Source of the DNA: Batkoa obscura
Taxonomy: Eukaryota; Entomophthoromycota; Entomophthoromycetes; Entomophthorales; Batkoaceae
Direction: 5' to 3'
Assembly (NCBI GenBank): GCA_030770535.1
Contig: JASVEC010000057.1
Coordinates: forward strand, 1 to 64,000
DNA: 64,000 nt
Shown: positions 23,981 to 33,676 of the stretch, piece after piece
Layout of the letters: the number at the start of each line of letters is the position of its first letter
Position numbering within the stretch: position 1 is the stretch's first letter
Program-made: the position numbers and the translations under genes
Notes under the pieces: model-generated
What the model saw: only the letters and a program-made list of their open reading frames with translations
Told to the model about the DNA's origin: nothing
Databases searched by the model: none

Positions 23981-24866
23981 TGCAAACTTTCATAACTAAA
24001 CTTCGAAATGGATTTTTTGGGAATTTTAATACAACAGGGAGGAGTACACAATATAAACATTGTAATTCGTTTACATCAATTTTAAGAGCTACTTATAATT
24101 TATAACAACTCAGGGTTTATGGAATTTTACAATAAAAGGAAACTAACAAAAGATATATTATCAAAGTTTACTATCGATAATAAAAACTTAATCAACCAAT
24201 GTATAAAATTAGTGCTTTAAGGGAAACAGGAAACAAAAATCAACAAGTAGCATTATTGTTAACTACAGCTTCAGTATATCCTTTTGATGAATATAAAAGT
24301 TTTGGGCTTAATATAAATAGAAATCAATATGATTATTCAAAAATAAGTAATAATAATAAAATATCAACATTACAGCCTATTATTAAAAATACAAAAAAAT
24401 TAAAGATAGGCAAATTGAAATTGTTATACAATATCTACTAAATGATTCAACTATTCCATCAAGATTTAATAAAAAAATAATGATAGTAAAATACTCATCA
24501 AATAATATATATATATATATTAAATAAAAGTAGAACAATGATATACAGTAAATATTTTAATGATCTAAGAGATAAAGCAGTAGCTAGGTCAACATTTTTT
24601 AAATATATATCAAGTAATTTCAAAAATCCAGCAAGAAAAACGGATCTATGTAATATATGTACCCAGTATACAGTTAGAAAAAAGTTATTTGAAAATAAAA
24701 TAAATACAGCAAAAAACAAAGCAGAGATAGAAGAAATTTTTAACGAAGAAAAATTATACAAATTACATAAATTCTGTGTTGACACTCAAAAAAACATATT
24801 TAATGAAACCATTAAAAAATTAAATAATAAAAGTTGTATAATAATTTTAGATTTTAAACAAAATAT
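23981..24866 (+). pseudogene. Transposase N-terminal half, copy T-A
   Basis: Starts MQTFITKLRNG and has a frame break near 24100. It continues as MYKISALRETGNKNQQVALL (24199-24441) and, after another break, as MIYSKYFNDLRDKAVARS (24538 onward), with CNIC in the Cys-x2-Cys position and NKSCIIILDFKQN before the junction at 24866. No catalytic C-terminal half follows on this strand. The open reading continuing past 24870 is only the terminal repeat of T-B translated by chance. Confidence 0.65.
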
Positions 24867-25086
24867 GGGGTTGTCTGGGTTAGTTTCATTTTTTTATCCA
24901 ATTTTAAAAAAAAAAATTAAATCATTATATTATAGCTTATGTTCTAAGTTAGCTGAATTTCTACTAGATCTTAAATACGTATTCTTATAAAACTTTATTG
25001 AGAAACGTTTATTATCGACTGCCTTATAACCAACATTGCAAATTTATTATCAAATAAATAAACTATTTTAATATTATAATTGCATT

Positions 25087-25480
25087 ATTAATATATTGCC
25101 AAGTTAACAAATGGCTGCATGGAAGGGAGTGGTTAGCCTCAAAGCTATGATTAACTATCTTCATATAATACAAGCAATGTAATAATATTTTTTACATATT
25201 ATTACAGTTACTTGTTCTTTGACTATTTATTAACTTAGCTATTAATAGCTTAAGAATCTTAGCATTTAATAATATATTTATATCATTCAACAAACCACTT
25301 AGTAAATATCGATAATTTTAAATTCTCTGTTATTTTCGTAAGGTAAGCGCTGGGATTGGTCTTTTAATTTTTCTACTTTTCTACAGACTCTATAACTTCA
25401 ATTAGAACTATATCGCTTTTTTTGATGTATCGGATACTGGATAACAATGTAGTCTGTTGTTATGTTTAATAAAGTGTAAA
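25087..25480. other. 3' non-coding part of transposon T-B
   Basis: No frame. The segment is shared with T2 near 40640-41000 and, with changes, with the palindrome arms, including the phrase AAGTTAACAAATAGCTGGAT. It is the untranslated tail of the transposon. Confidence 0.5.
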
Positions 25481-25789
25481 TACTTCTTAACGCCTTGTAT
25501 CTCTATCATTCTTTTTGTATTTTTGTTTCTTCATACTTTTTAAAAATTATATCTGTTTTCCCATTATTAACAGTCGAGTTATTAATTTTATTATGCTCAC
25601 AAATAAAAGCCTCAAATCTTGAAATTAATTGATCGATATCTTCTATTTTACCTAACGCTTCAAAACTACTTTTCCATTTTGAAAGGTTTCCAAAATGTCC
25701 ATCAACTATACTTTTTCCATGATGCTCAGCAAAAAAATTAAGATTAACATTCAAACTACTATTTATTTTATGAATTTCTTTAAACATAT

Positions 25790-25887
25790 GGGAGTGTTTT
25801 GTTTGACTTCATTATTTTTTCCATTTTTAAGCGCTATTTGAGCGGAAAATTTGTTAGTAAAATTCTTAAACACAAAAATACATCCCC
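25790..25887 (+). mobile_element. GGGG-end MITE, copy 12
   Basis: Filled site AACATAT|GGG...CCCC|ATATAGTG. The empty site in T2 near 41352 and T1 near 3475 reads ATATAATG. This shows duplication of ATAT (or TA, if the terminal TGGGG...CCCCA is counted as element). Confidence 0.88.
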
Positions 25888-26211
25888 ATATAGTGTAGAA
25901 ACTCTTGGGATCTAAAATGATTTCCTGTATCTGCCCATATATTGATTTTTGTAAACTTAAATAAAAGCTCTGTGAGATCAAATCAATTAAACAATCTCCT
26001 CTATATACTGAATCATGATTTAATATTTTAGATAAATATACACTAAACCTTGATACTGATATAGCTTGTTTATTATAATGATCTAGATTTATTGAATCTG
26101 GTCTTGTTCCTATTTCCACATTTTGTCTAAAACCTAAAATCATTATGCAACTTTTATTATTTAATTTTTAATAGTTCCATCAAATATGTTTTTTTGAGTA
26201 TCAACACAGAA

Positions 26212-26675
26212 TTGTGAAATATCGCTTTGCCAGCCCCATGGTTAATTATAGCATAATAATCGCCTAAGCTGTCGTGTTCTCGATTATAGAGACAATTAGT
26301 CCCATGCTCTTATTCTGATTTGTTAAGAGAATTTCTATCTTCGTCTCAAAGAATATTATCCTCTCGTTTTGATATTTATACTTATCGGAGTATAAAAGAG
26401 ATTCTAAAACATAATAGCTCGAGGCTTTTTAGCTGAATTATTCCCTGATATCTCGGACATTTAATAAAGCCATTAAGTTTTCTTAATAGTATTTTACGTA
26501 GATTTACATTATTATTGTCTGTTATATTTGTCTTATATAGCTTGTAACCTATTACGTGCAATTCCTCATAATCCAAGTCTATCTTAGTCACATAAACTAA
26601 GATCTTTCGACTTATAGTGTAGTCAACCAGCCAATAGCTGTTCTTGACTCCAAACAGTGAGTACCAGATTTCACA
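26212..26675 (+). mobile_element. Solo-LTR-like element E with target duplication
   Basis: Best-defined copy: TGTGAAAT at the left and ATTTCACA at the right, with a TATAAAAG box near 26391. It sits in the transposase at a point that reads CAACACAGAATTTATG in uninterrupted copies (T1 near 4050, T2 near 42027). AGAAT is present on both sides, giving a 4-6 bp duplication (ambiguous because of overlap with the termini). Such TG...CA ends and a short duplication fit an LTR. No internal genes remain. Confidence 0.75.
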
Positions 26676-26936
26676 GAATTTATGTAATTTGTATAATTTT
26701 TCTTCTTCATTGAAAACTTCTATTTCTGCTTTGTTTTTTGCTGTATTTATTTTATTTTCAAACAACTTTTTTCTAACTGTATACTGGGCACATATATTAC
26801 ATAAATCTGTTTTTCTTGCTGAATCTTTGAAATTACTTGGTATATATCTAAAGAGTGTTGGTCTACCCACTGCTTTATCTCTTAGATCATTAAAATACCT
26901 GCTATTTATTATTATTCTACTTTTGTTTAATATATA

Positions 26937-27033
26937 GGGATGTTTTTTTGTGTTTAAGGATTTTACTAATAATTTTTGCGCTCAAATAATGCTTAAAAGA
27001 TGGAAAAAGTAATAAAGCCAAAAAAGATCCCCC
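26937..27033 (-). mobile_element. GGGG-end MITE, copy 13
   Basis: In T-B at the place that corresponds to MITE copy 6 of T1. Confidence 0.82.
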
Positions 27034-27270
27034 ATACATTATTTGATGAACATTTACTATCATTATTTTTTTGTTGAATCTTAATAAAATAGTTGAATCA
27101 TTTAGTAAATATTATATAATAGTTTCAATTTGCTCATCTTTAATTTTTTTTGTATTTTTAATAATAGGTTGTAACGTTGATGTTTTATTACTATTATTAC
27201 TTATTTTTGAATAATCATATTGATTTTTATTTATATTAAATCAAAACCTTTACATCCATCAAAAGAATAT

Positions 27271-27369
27271 GGGGATGTATTTTTGTGTTCAAGAATTTTA
27301 ATAACAAATTTTCCGCTCAAATAGCGCTTAAAAAATGGAAAAAATAATGAAGTCAAAAAAAACGTTCCC
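27271..27369 (-). mobile_element. GGGG-end MITE, copy 14
   Basis: Filled site AAAGAATAT|GGGG...CCC|ATATATTGAAGC versus empty site AAAGAATATACTGAAGC in T2 near 42530. ATAT is duplicated. Confidence 0.88.
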
Positions 27370-27497
27370 ATATATTGAAGCTATAGTTGATGATGGCGCT
27401 ACTTGTTGATTTTTATTTCCTGTTTCTGTTAAAGCATTGATTTTACACATTGGTTGATTAAGTTTGTTATTATCGATAGTAAACTTTGATAATATAT

Positions 27498-27596
27498 GGG
27501 GATGTATTTTTGTATTTGAGAATTTTACTAACAAATTTTCCATTTAAATAGCGCTTAAAAGATGGAAAAAATAATGAAGCCAAAAAAAACATCCCC
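27498..27596 (-). mobile_element. GGGG-end MITE, copy 15
   Basis: Inserted at TTGATAATAT in the transposase N-terminal region; the empty site reads TTGATAATATATCTTTTC in T2 near 42648-42663. Confidence 0.87.
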
Positions 27597-27663
27597 ATAT
27601 CTTTTGTTAGTTTCCTTTTATTGTAAAATTCCATAAACCCTGAGTTATTGTAAATAATTGAAA

Positions 27664-27757
27664 GCGTTTTTTTATTTCATTACTTTTTCCATTTTTAAGC
27701 GCTATTTGAGTGAAAGGATTGTTAATGAAATTCTTAAACACAAAAAAATATCCTCAT
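27664..27757 (+). mobile_element. GGGG-end MITE, copy 16 (left end degenerate)
   Basis: Core and right end match, closing with TATCCTCATTAT. It marks the broken end of T-B. Confidence 0.75.
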
Positions 27758-27810
27758 TATAGCAAGTTTAAATAAAAAGGTCTAGTTTTAAGCTTTTTAA
27801 ATAAAACACA

Positions 27811-28438
27811 AAAATATAAAAAAGCTAGATCTAACAAATTCAAATTATTATAATAAATAAGTTGTATCAGTATCAAGGTTTAGTGTATATTTATCTAAAA
27901 TATTAAATCATGATTCAGTATATAGAGGAGATTGTTTAATTGATTTGATCTCACAGAGCTTCTAGGAAGTTTATAAAAACTAGTTTTAATTTTAAAAAAA
28001 TTTATAGAACAACAATATTTTAAATATTAATCAATTAACTTCAAAACTTAAGATTTTTGTTCATGAGCATAATAAAATTATTAACTTAATTGTTACTATT
28101 AATAGTAAAAAAAGCAGATATAATTTCTAAGTATACTAAAACAAGATGGAAATCGATCATGAATTGTTAATATTACTCAAGTTAATAATAGATAAGCTAA
28201 CAAATAGTCAAAGACGAGAATTATAATAATATGCAAAAACTACTAATTATATTGGCTGTATTATATAAAAATTGTTATATTTTTAACTAATTACTTTCCC
28301 CTTATCCAGCTATTATTAACTTGATAAGATATTAGTGATATAATTGAAATATTAAAATAAGCCATTTATTATTTAATAAATAACAGAATTTTGATGTTAA
28401 TTATAAAACAGTCAATGATAAACATTCCTCAATAAAGT
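27811..28438 (-). repeat. Palindrome 1, left arm (628 bp)
   Basis: Reverse complement of 29037-29664 with no net length difference: paired positions sum to 57475 wherever checked (27951/29524 and 28424/29051). Arms are nearly identical, with a few mismatches at the outer edge. The content is transposase/3' tail sequence of the T-B type. Confidence 0.9.
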
Positions 28439-28461
28439 TTTACAAAGATATGAAAGGGGGT

Positions 28462-28558
28462 GGGAGTGTTTTTTTTGTTTTGTCATTTTTTCCATTTTTA
28501 AGCACTATTTGAGTGGAAAGATTGTTAGCAAAATTCTTGAACGAAAAAACATATCTCC
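28462..28558 (+). mobile_element. GGGG-end MITE, copy 17
   Basis: Lies in the 598-bp loop of palindrome 1, right after the left arm. Confidence 0.8.
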
Positions 28559-28896
28559 ATCTATATTTGTACATTATAACTTTGATTAATAAAGTATTAA
28601 TAAATTAAAGTGACTATTAATAAAAAGTATAATTATTAATCTATAACTATTGTTTATCAGTTTAAAAGTTTATTATTATTAAAAATTATCACTCAGATGG
28701 CCCTATCTTCTCTAGTCTTTTAAATATTGGAAATGTTTGAAGTTTGTTTTGTAAAAAAAGAATAGTATAAATGATAAAAGTTATAAGCCAAAAACTGAAA
28801 AATGTAGTATTAGCAAACAAATAGTCAAAGCAAATATGTACATTAAAAAATTAACGTGAATTATTTCATTTTATCTAATTTTTGAATATTTTACAT
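28559..28896. other. Loop of palindrome 1
   Basis: AT-rich DNA between two MITEs; no frame or repeat recognised. Confidence 0.5.
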
Positions 28897-28997
28897 GGGA
28901 ATGTTTTTGGTTTCATCCCTTTTTCCATTTTTTAAGCAGTGTTTTTGAATAGAAAAATTGTTAGCAAATGAAATCTTAAATAAAAAAACATATTCCT
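28897..28997 (+). mobile_element. GGGG-end MITE, copy 18
   Basis: Diverged copy just before the right arm of palindrome 1. Confidence 0.75.
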
Positions 28998-29036
28998 ACA
29001 TTTTAAAAACTCTATTTAAGGTTTTGTAACATAAAT

Positions 29037-29664
29037 TCTTTATTGAGGAATGTTTATCATTGACTGTTTTATAATTAACATCAAAATTCTGTTATTTATT
29101 AAATAATAAATGGCTTATTTTAATATTTCAATTATATCACTAATATCTTATCAAGTTAATAATAGCTGGATAAGGGGAAAGTAATTAGTTAAAAATATAA
29201 CAATTTTTATATAATACAGCCAATATAATTAGTAGTTTTTGCATATTATTATAATTCTCGTCTTTGACTATTTGTTAGCTTATCTATTATTAACTTGAGT
29301 AATATTAACAATTCATGATCGATTTCCATCTTGTTTTAGTATACTTAGAAATTATATCTGCTTTTTTTACTATTAATAGTAACAATTAAGTTAATAATTT
29401 TATTATGCTCATGAACAAAAATCTTAAGTTTTGAAGTTAATTGATTAATATTTAAAATATTGTTGTTCTATAAATTTTTTTAAAATTAAAACTAGTTTTT
29501 ATAAACTTCCTAGAAGCTCTGTGAGATCAAATCAATTAAACAATCTCCTCTATATACTGAATCATGATTTAATATTTTAGATAAATATACACTAAACCTT
29601 GATACTGATACAACTTATTTATTATAATAATTTGAATTTGTTAGATCTAGTTTTTTTACATTTT
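29037..29664 (+). repeat. Palindrome 1, right arm (628 bp)
   Basis: Inverse of 27811-28438. Its segment 29121-29444 also occurs as a direct copy at 32491-32814, with about one mismatch seen. Confidence 0.9.
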
Positions 29665-29941
29665 TATATTTTAAAATTTAAAATTATTACATAACTCCTA
29701 TTATTTAATTTTTTGATGGTTTTACTAAATATACTTCTTAGCACTAATATAAAATTTATATAGTTTATATAACATTTTTTTGTTGAAAATCTTTTATTTT
29801 CAACTTGTTTACAACTGTTACTAGACACATTATATTATATGATCTACTTTTTTGCTATATTTTTAATAAATAGATCCCCATATATTAAATAATTTCATTT
29901 TTTATTAAATATCGTATAAAATAATTTCAATTTCGGTTATT
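29665..29941 (-). mobile_element. Older transposase fragment
   Basis: Weak remnants in the minus frame resembling the Cys-x2-Cys region of the GGGG-TIR transposase (GATCTACTTTTTTGCTAT compares with AAATCTATTTTTTTGCTAT near 32927 and 43161). Too decayed for a frame. Confidence 0.4.
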
Positions 29942-30036
29942 TATGTTTTTTTTGGCTTCCCTTACTCTTTCCATTTTTTAAGCGCTATTTAAGCGGAAAA
30001 ATTGTTGACAAAATTCTTAAGCAAAAGAATACATCC
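29942..30036 (+). mobile_element. GGGG-end MITE, copy 19
   Basis: Left end decayed (TTTATGTTTTTTTTGGCTTC); core and right end ACATCCTCATAT recognisable. Confidence 0.75.
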
Positions 30037-30254
30037 TCATATCCTCCATATACTCTTTTTATTATATTAAAATTCAGTTTATAAAAGCTTGAATTTTATT
30101 TTTATTTTAACAAAAAGTGAAATAGCTATATATATTGTATTTTTATTAAGTATTTAATAGAAATAGTATAAGCATATAGTTAAAAAAACTAAAGTCCTTT
30201 TTGAATTGAACTTTTTATTTTTAATTTCAAGCTTTCTTAAATTTGATCAATCAT

Positions 30255-30350
30255 GTAGATGTATTTTTGTGTCTAACAATTTTATTAGCAATTTTTCCAC
30301 TAAATACCGCTTAAAAAATGGAAAAGTAATAAAATCAAAAAACATCCCCA
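30255..30350 (-). mobile_element. GGGG-end MITE, copy 20
   Basis: Diverged inverted copy ending CATCCCCATG; a short open frame across it is the element translated by chance. Confidence 0.78.
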
Positions 30351-32490
30351 TGTTAAAAACTTGTTTTATACATACTAAGGTTAGCTTGTCCAAATATGTT
30401 TATTTTTTGTATAATAAGCTTTATTTTATAATTTAGTTTTGGACATTTTATTTATTTTCTCAAGTCAGTCCATTGGACTTTTACCATTAGGGGAATAATC
30501 TTTTTGAGGTTTCACATAAACCTTCTACAGCATACCTATCCTATATATTTTTCATATTCGTCTGAGTTGTAACTTTTATTAGCATTGATATGCCTAAATA
30601 AATGGAGCTTGTGAATAGTTGTGAAAAATTAGTTGAAATTATATTATAAATGTTTTAAGCTAGATAAAGTAAAGTCCCATGTATATAAAGAATCTTTATC
30701 AATATAAAAAAATATCAGAAAGTAGTGGTGCTATTTTAGTGCATGTAAAATTTTATTAAAGGACCCCCCTGGAGTTAATTATGAATTGATTCCAAAATCA
30801 AATATGGGATCTCTTCTATTTTGAAATAAGCTAACTATTTAATGCAATTACAACTTTAAAACATCCAATTTGTTTCAAAATCCAATTAAATTTTGAAAGT
30901 GAGCTTAAATTTAAACAATTGTTTCTTTCAATTTGAAGTTCAATTAAGATGTTTGGGAGTGTTTTTTTGACTTCATTATTTTTTCCATTTAAAATATAAG
31001 GTTATAGGAAATGAGCGTTTTTGTTTGAATGGATGTTAGCAGTTCAAACTAGGCTATATCAATACTAATAAAGCTCAAAAAATTGGTATAAAAAATAAAC
31101 AAGAAAGTGTGATATTATATAGAGACTTATTTTATAATTATTATTTTAAATTACAAAAACTTTTATAGCTCATTAACTCACTTTAGTCTAAACGTCATAG
31201 TGGAAAAAGCTGACAATATACTTGAATAATTTAAAAAGGTCAAAGGAATTTAAATTCAACTTGGTGAGGTGGTCTTTTTTAGATGGAGTGAATACGAATA
31301 CTGACATGATAAAAAAAGGGTAGGAAAAGATGAACCCGGGATCCCCTTGAATTTACTTTCAAAAATAATAAAGTTTATTTACTCTGAGTTTTATAAAATT
31401 AATTACTTTTATATTCAGTTGCAGATGTTACAAAAATGGAATCAAATAAAGGACAAAGTAATTTATTAATGATAAAGGAAAGATACTTGGTTTTTGTATT
31501 ATCTTTAATCTTAAGAGGGTTATTGAAAACTATAAAAAGTTACCATTTTTGTATTTGGAATGATAGTTAAGCTATAAAAAGGTCATTGGGGGTAGTATGA
31601 CTATGTAGTAAACCATTTTCAAGAATCTGTTTATTAAAGTAGAGTGATTCGAAAAATGTGATAACTTGAAAAGTAAAACTAAACCTTAACGACTTTCCTA
31701 AAGTTGCTTTTGTTTTGAATGAATGTTTTGTACAACTCGCGTTAGAGATTGAGATTACTGGACTGATTACTTTAAAGTACCAAGGCTTTTTAGAAAAAAA
31801 CACAGTATGTGCCGTGTAAGTGCGTGAATATAGCCAGCCTCCATTCTGGAAGGAAAGTATATGATAAGTTCTTATAATATATACGTAAGGGAAAAGATGA
31901 TTTTCATACTTTTTCAAAATAAACTAATATACATTAATCTTTTTAGAGAAAAAAAAAGACCATTTATGTTTATATAGTAATAATAAAAAATAGCTCTACA
32001 AAAAATTGTTTTTACTTGTCAGGTTTTATCAATACTTTTTCTAACTCAAATTAATTATCCCCGATAGCTTTGTTAATTGAAAATACTAATGGTGTTATCA
32101 AATAAATGAAATTTTCAAAACAGCTTATGAACTCCAAAAGTGAGTTTAGAATCCTATATTTGTTTAATTTAAACATAATATTTTTTGATTTATCCATGCA
32201 TTTGATAATAGGGGGTGCTATTCGATTCAAAGATCAATACTTCAAGTGAAAGGAAAGTGACCGAATTGGCTTCATTCTTTTATTCATTTTAAAGAGTTTT
32301 ATACTCTTAAAACTTTGCTTTAGAATCTTATAAATTTTTATCAAAAACCAAGTATGTAAATACAATACAGTTTTAACTATTTTACTATGATCTATATCAA
32401 ATTTAATGGAAATTCCCAAATTAGCAAACTTTTACTAGTACGACCTAAATAGTCAATACTAATCAAAGTTACAGTATATAAACATACTTA
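30351..32490. other. Intergenic, no gene supported
   Basis: About 2.1 kb. It holds a partial MITE at 30957-31000 and one open frame of 116 codons on the minus strand at 31567-31917. That peptide has no motif I recognise and no intron, start or neighbour context to support a gene. Otherwise I see nothing. Confidence 0.5.
30957..31000 (+). mobile_element. GGGG-end MITE, copy 21 (left 40 bp only)
   Basis: GGGAGTGTTTTTTTGACTTC followed by TTTTTTCCATTT, then unrelated sequence. Confidence 0.7.
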
Positions 32491-32814
32491 TAATATTTCA
32501 ATTATATCACTAATATCTTATCAAGTTAATAATAGCTGGATAAGGGGAAAGTAATTAGTTAAAAATATAACAATTTTTATATAATACAGCCAATATAATT
32601 AGTAGTTTTTGCATATTATTATAATTCTCGTCTTTGACTATTTGTTAGCTTATCTATTATTAACTTGAGTAATATTAACAATTCATGATCGATTTCCATC
32701 TTGTTTTAGTATACTTAGAAATTATATCTGCTTTTTTTACTATTAATAGTAACAATTAAGTTAATAATTTTATTATGCTCATGAACAAAAATCTTAAGTT
32801 TTGAAGTTGATTGA
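32491..32814 (+). repeat. Third copy of the palindrome-1 arm segment
   Basis: 324 bp, practically identical to 29121-29444 at a constant offset of 3370 bp. The high identity contrasts with the decayed sequence right of it, which suggests recent copying or conversion. Confidence 0.9.
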
Positions 32815-33044
32815 CATATATTTCAATACTTTAATGGTGGTCAGTAAAAAAGCTAAATTTAAATTTAAGCTATTATTTTATTTTTAAACAATTTTTTTTA
32901 ACTATATACTGGTACACCGCTGTACTATGTAAATCTATTTTTTTGCTATCTTTTTAAAATTACTTTGTATAATGTTTAGAAAATATTAACTTAGCTATTT
33001 TATCTTTTAAGTCATTAAAATATTTGTTATATATAATATAAAAG

Positions 33045-33106
33045 TGCTTTTTTAATTTCATCACTTTTTCATTTTTAAGCATTATTTAGAAAAATTGTTA
33101 AATAAG
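33045..33106 (+). mobile_element. GGGG-end MITE, copy 22 (fragment)
   Basis: GTGCTTTTTTAATTTCATCA through the core; both ends lost. Located inside T5. Confidence 0.65.
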
Positions 33107-33676
33107 ATATTGTTAATAATTCCAATTTTTGCTCGTTTTTAATTTTTTTGATTTTTGACAAATTATAATATTTCGTTTTATTATTATCGATTATTTTTAA
33201 ATAGTTATATCAATTTTTACTTATATCAAATCCAAAACTTTTATATTTATCAAAAAACATTAAAGCTATAGTTTTAATCATTAAGCAATGTATGAAGTCA
33301 GTACTTTTAAGGAAAACAAGAAACAAAAACTAAGTATTATTATCAAGTTTATTATTATCAATAGTAAATTTCAATGTTACATGTTACATATTTTTTTATT
33401 TTTGTTTCAATTTTAGAGTAAAACAAAATAATTGTGTATATAATATATTTACTAAACATTTAATAAAAATGATATAAACCATATGAAGTAAAAAAAATCA
33501 GATCCAAAAAAAATAAAATAGTTGATAAGTTTTTGAGTTGAATATAAGATACAATTTTAAGCTTTTCAAATTCAACCAAGCCATATGTTAAGGTTTAGGG
33601 AGCTTACAAATTTAGAAACTTAAAATTTGAACTATTTTTAAATGAATTCTGAAACTAATCTAGACACATCCTCCCC

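Larger units (their letters stand above)
23586..24866 (+). mobile_element. GGGG-TIR DNA transposon, copy T-A (5' half only)
   Basis: Starts exactly at the end of the 5S array with GGGGTTGTTCCAATTGGTTT, inside a spacer stretch that reads AGATATATATTG in other units, an ATAT-rich target. The 5' leader and first half of the transposase follow on the plus strand. The copy ends at 24866, where a second element (T-B) begins in opposite orientation at GGGGTTGTCT. The 3' half is absent. Confidence 0.75.
25480..27450 (-). pseudogene. Transposase pseudogene of copy T-B
   Basis: Remnants from N- to C-terminus: MCKINALTETGNKNQQVAPS near 27450; a Cys-x2-Cys block with RKTDLCNIC near 26800; EIGTRPDSINLDHYNKQAIS near 26100; a deletion removing the KDDKTIDKVYFDYL stretch seen in T1; and NFFAEHHGKSIVDGHFG with the following lysine-rich tail (25506-25787). 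Insertions and frame breaks make it non-functional. The same internal deletion is shared by the palindrome arms at 27811-29664, so those arms derive from a T-B-like copy. Confidence 0.65.
24867..27663 (-). mobile_element. GGGG-TIR DNA transposon, copy T-B (inverted, broken)
   Basis: The left terminal repeat GGGGTTGTCTGGGTTAGTTT begins at 24867, inside the LDFKQN codons of T-A. The element reads leftward (minus strand) and holds the whole transposase order, C-terminal part at 25400-25790 through N-terminal part near 27450. MITE copies 12-15 and solo-LTR-like element E interrupt it. Its right terminus is lost at MITE copy 16. Confidence 0.7.
32491..33676 (-). mobile_element. Older GGGG-TIR transposon copy T5
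   Basis: The right terminal repeat (reverse of GGGGAGGATGTGTCTAGATT) ends at 33676, followed leftward by decayed N-terminal transposase sequence (about 33120-33400). A Cys-block region lies near 32905-33030 and a 3'-tail segment at 32491-32814. The middle of the gene is missing. More diverged than T1, T2 and T-B, so it is older. Confidence 0.6.

Noticed and set aside
24498-24785. Hydrophobic minus-strand frame, also seen at 26644-26937 and 42022-42447
   Set aside because: Antisense of the lysine-rich Cys-x2-Cys region of the transposase; the recurrence comes from transposon copies.
30206-30436. Open frame of 76 codons
   Set aside because: Most of it is a translated MITE (copy 20).
31325-31350. 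Sequence GATGAACCCGGGATCC resembling a tRNA T arm or B box
   Set aside because: No acceptor, D or anticodon arms can be folded around it.
31567-31917. 116-codon minus-strand frame
   Set aside because: No motif, no conserved neighbour, no exon partners; in AT-rich DNA it can arise by chance. Left as unsupported rather than annotated.
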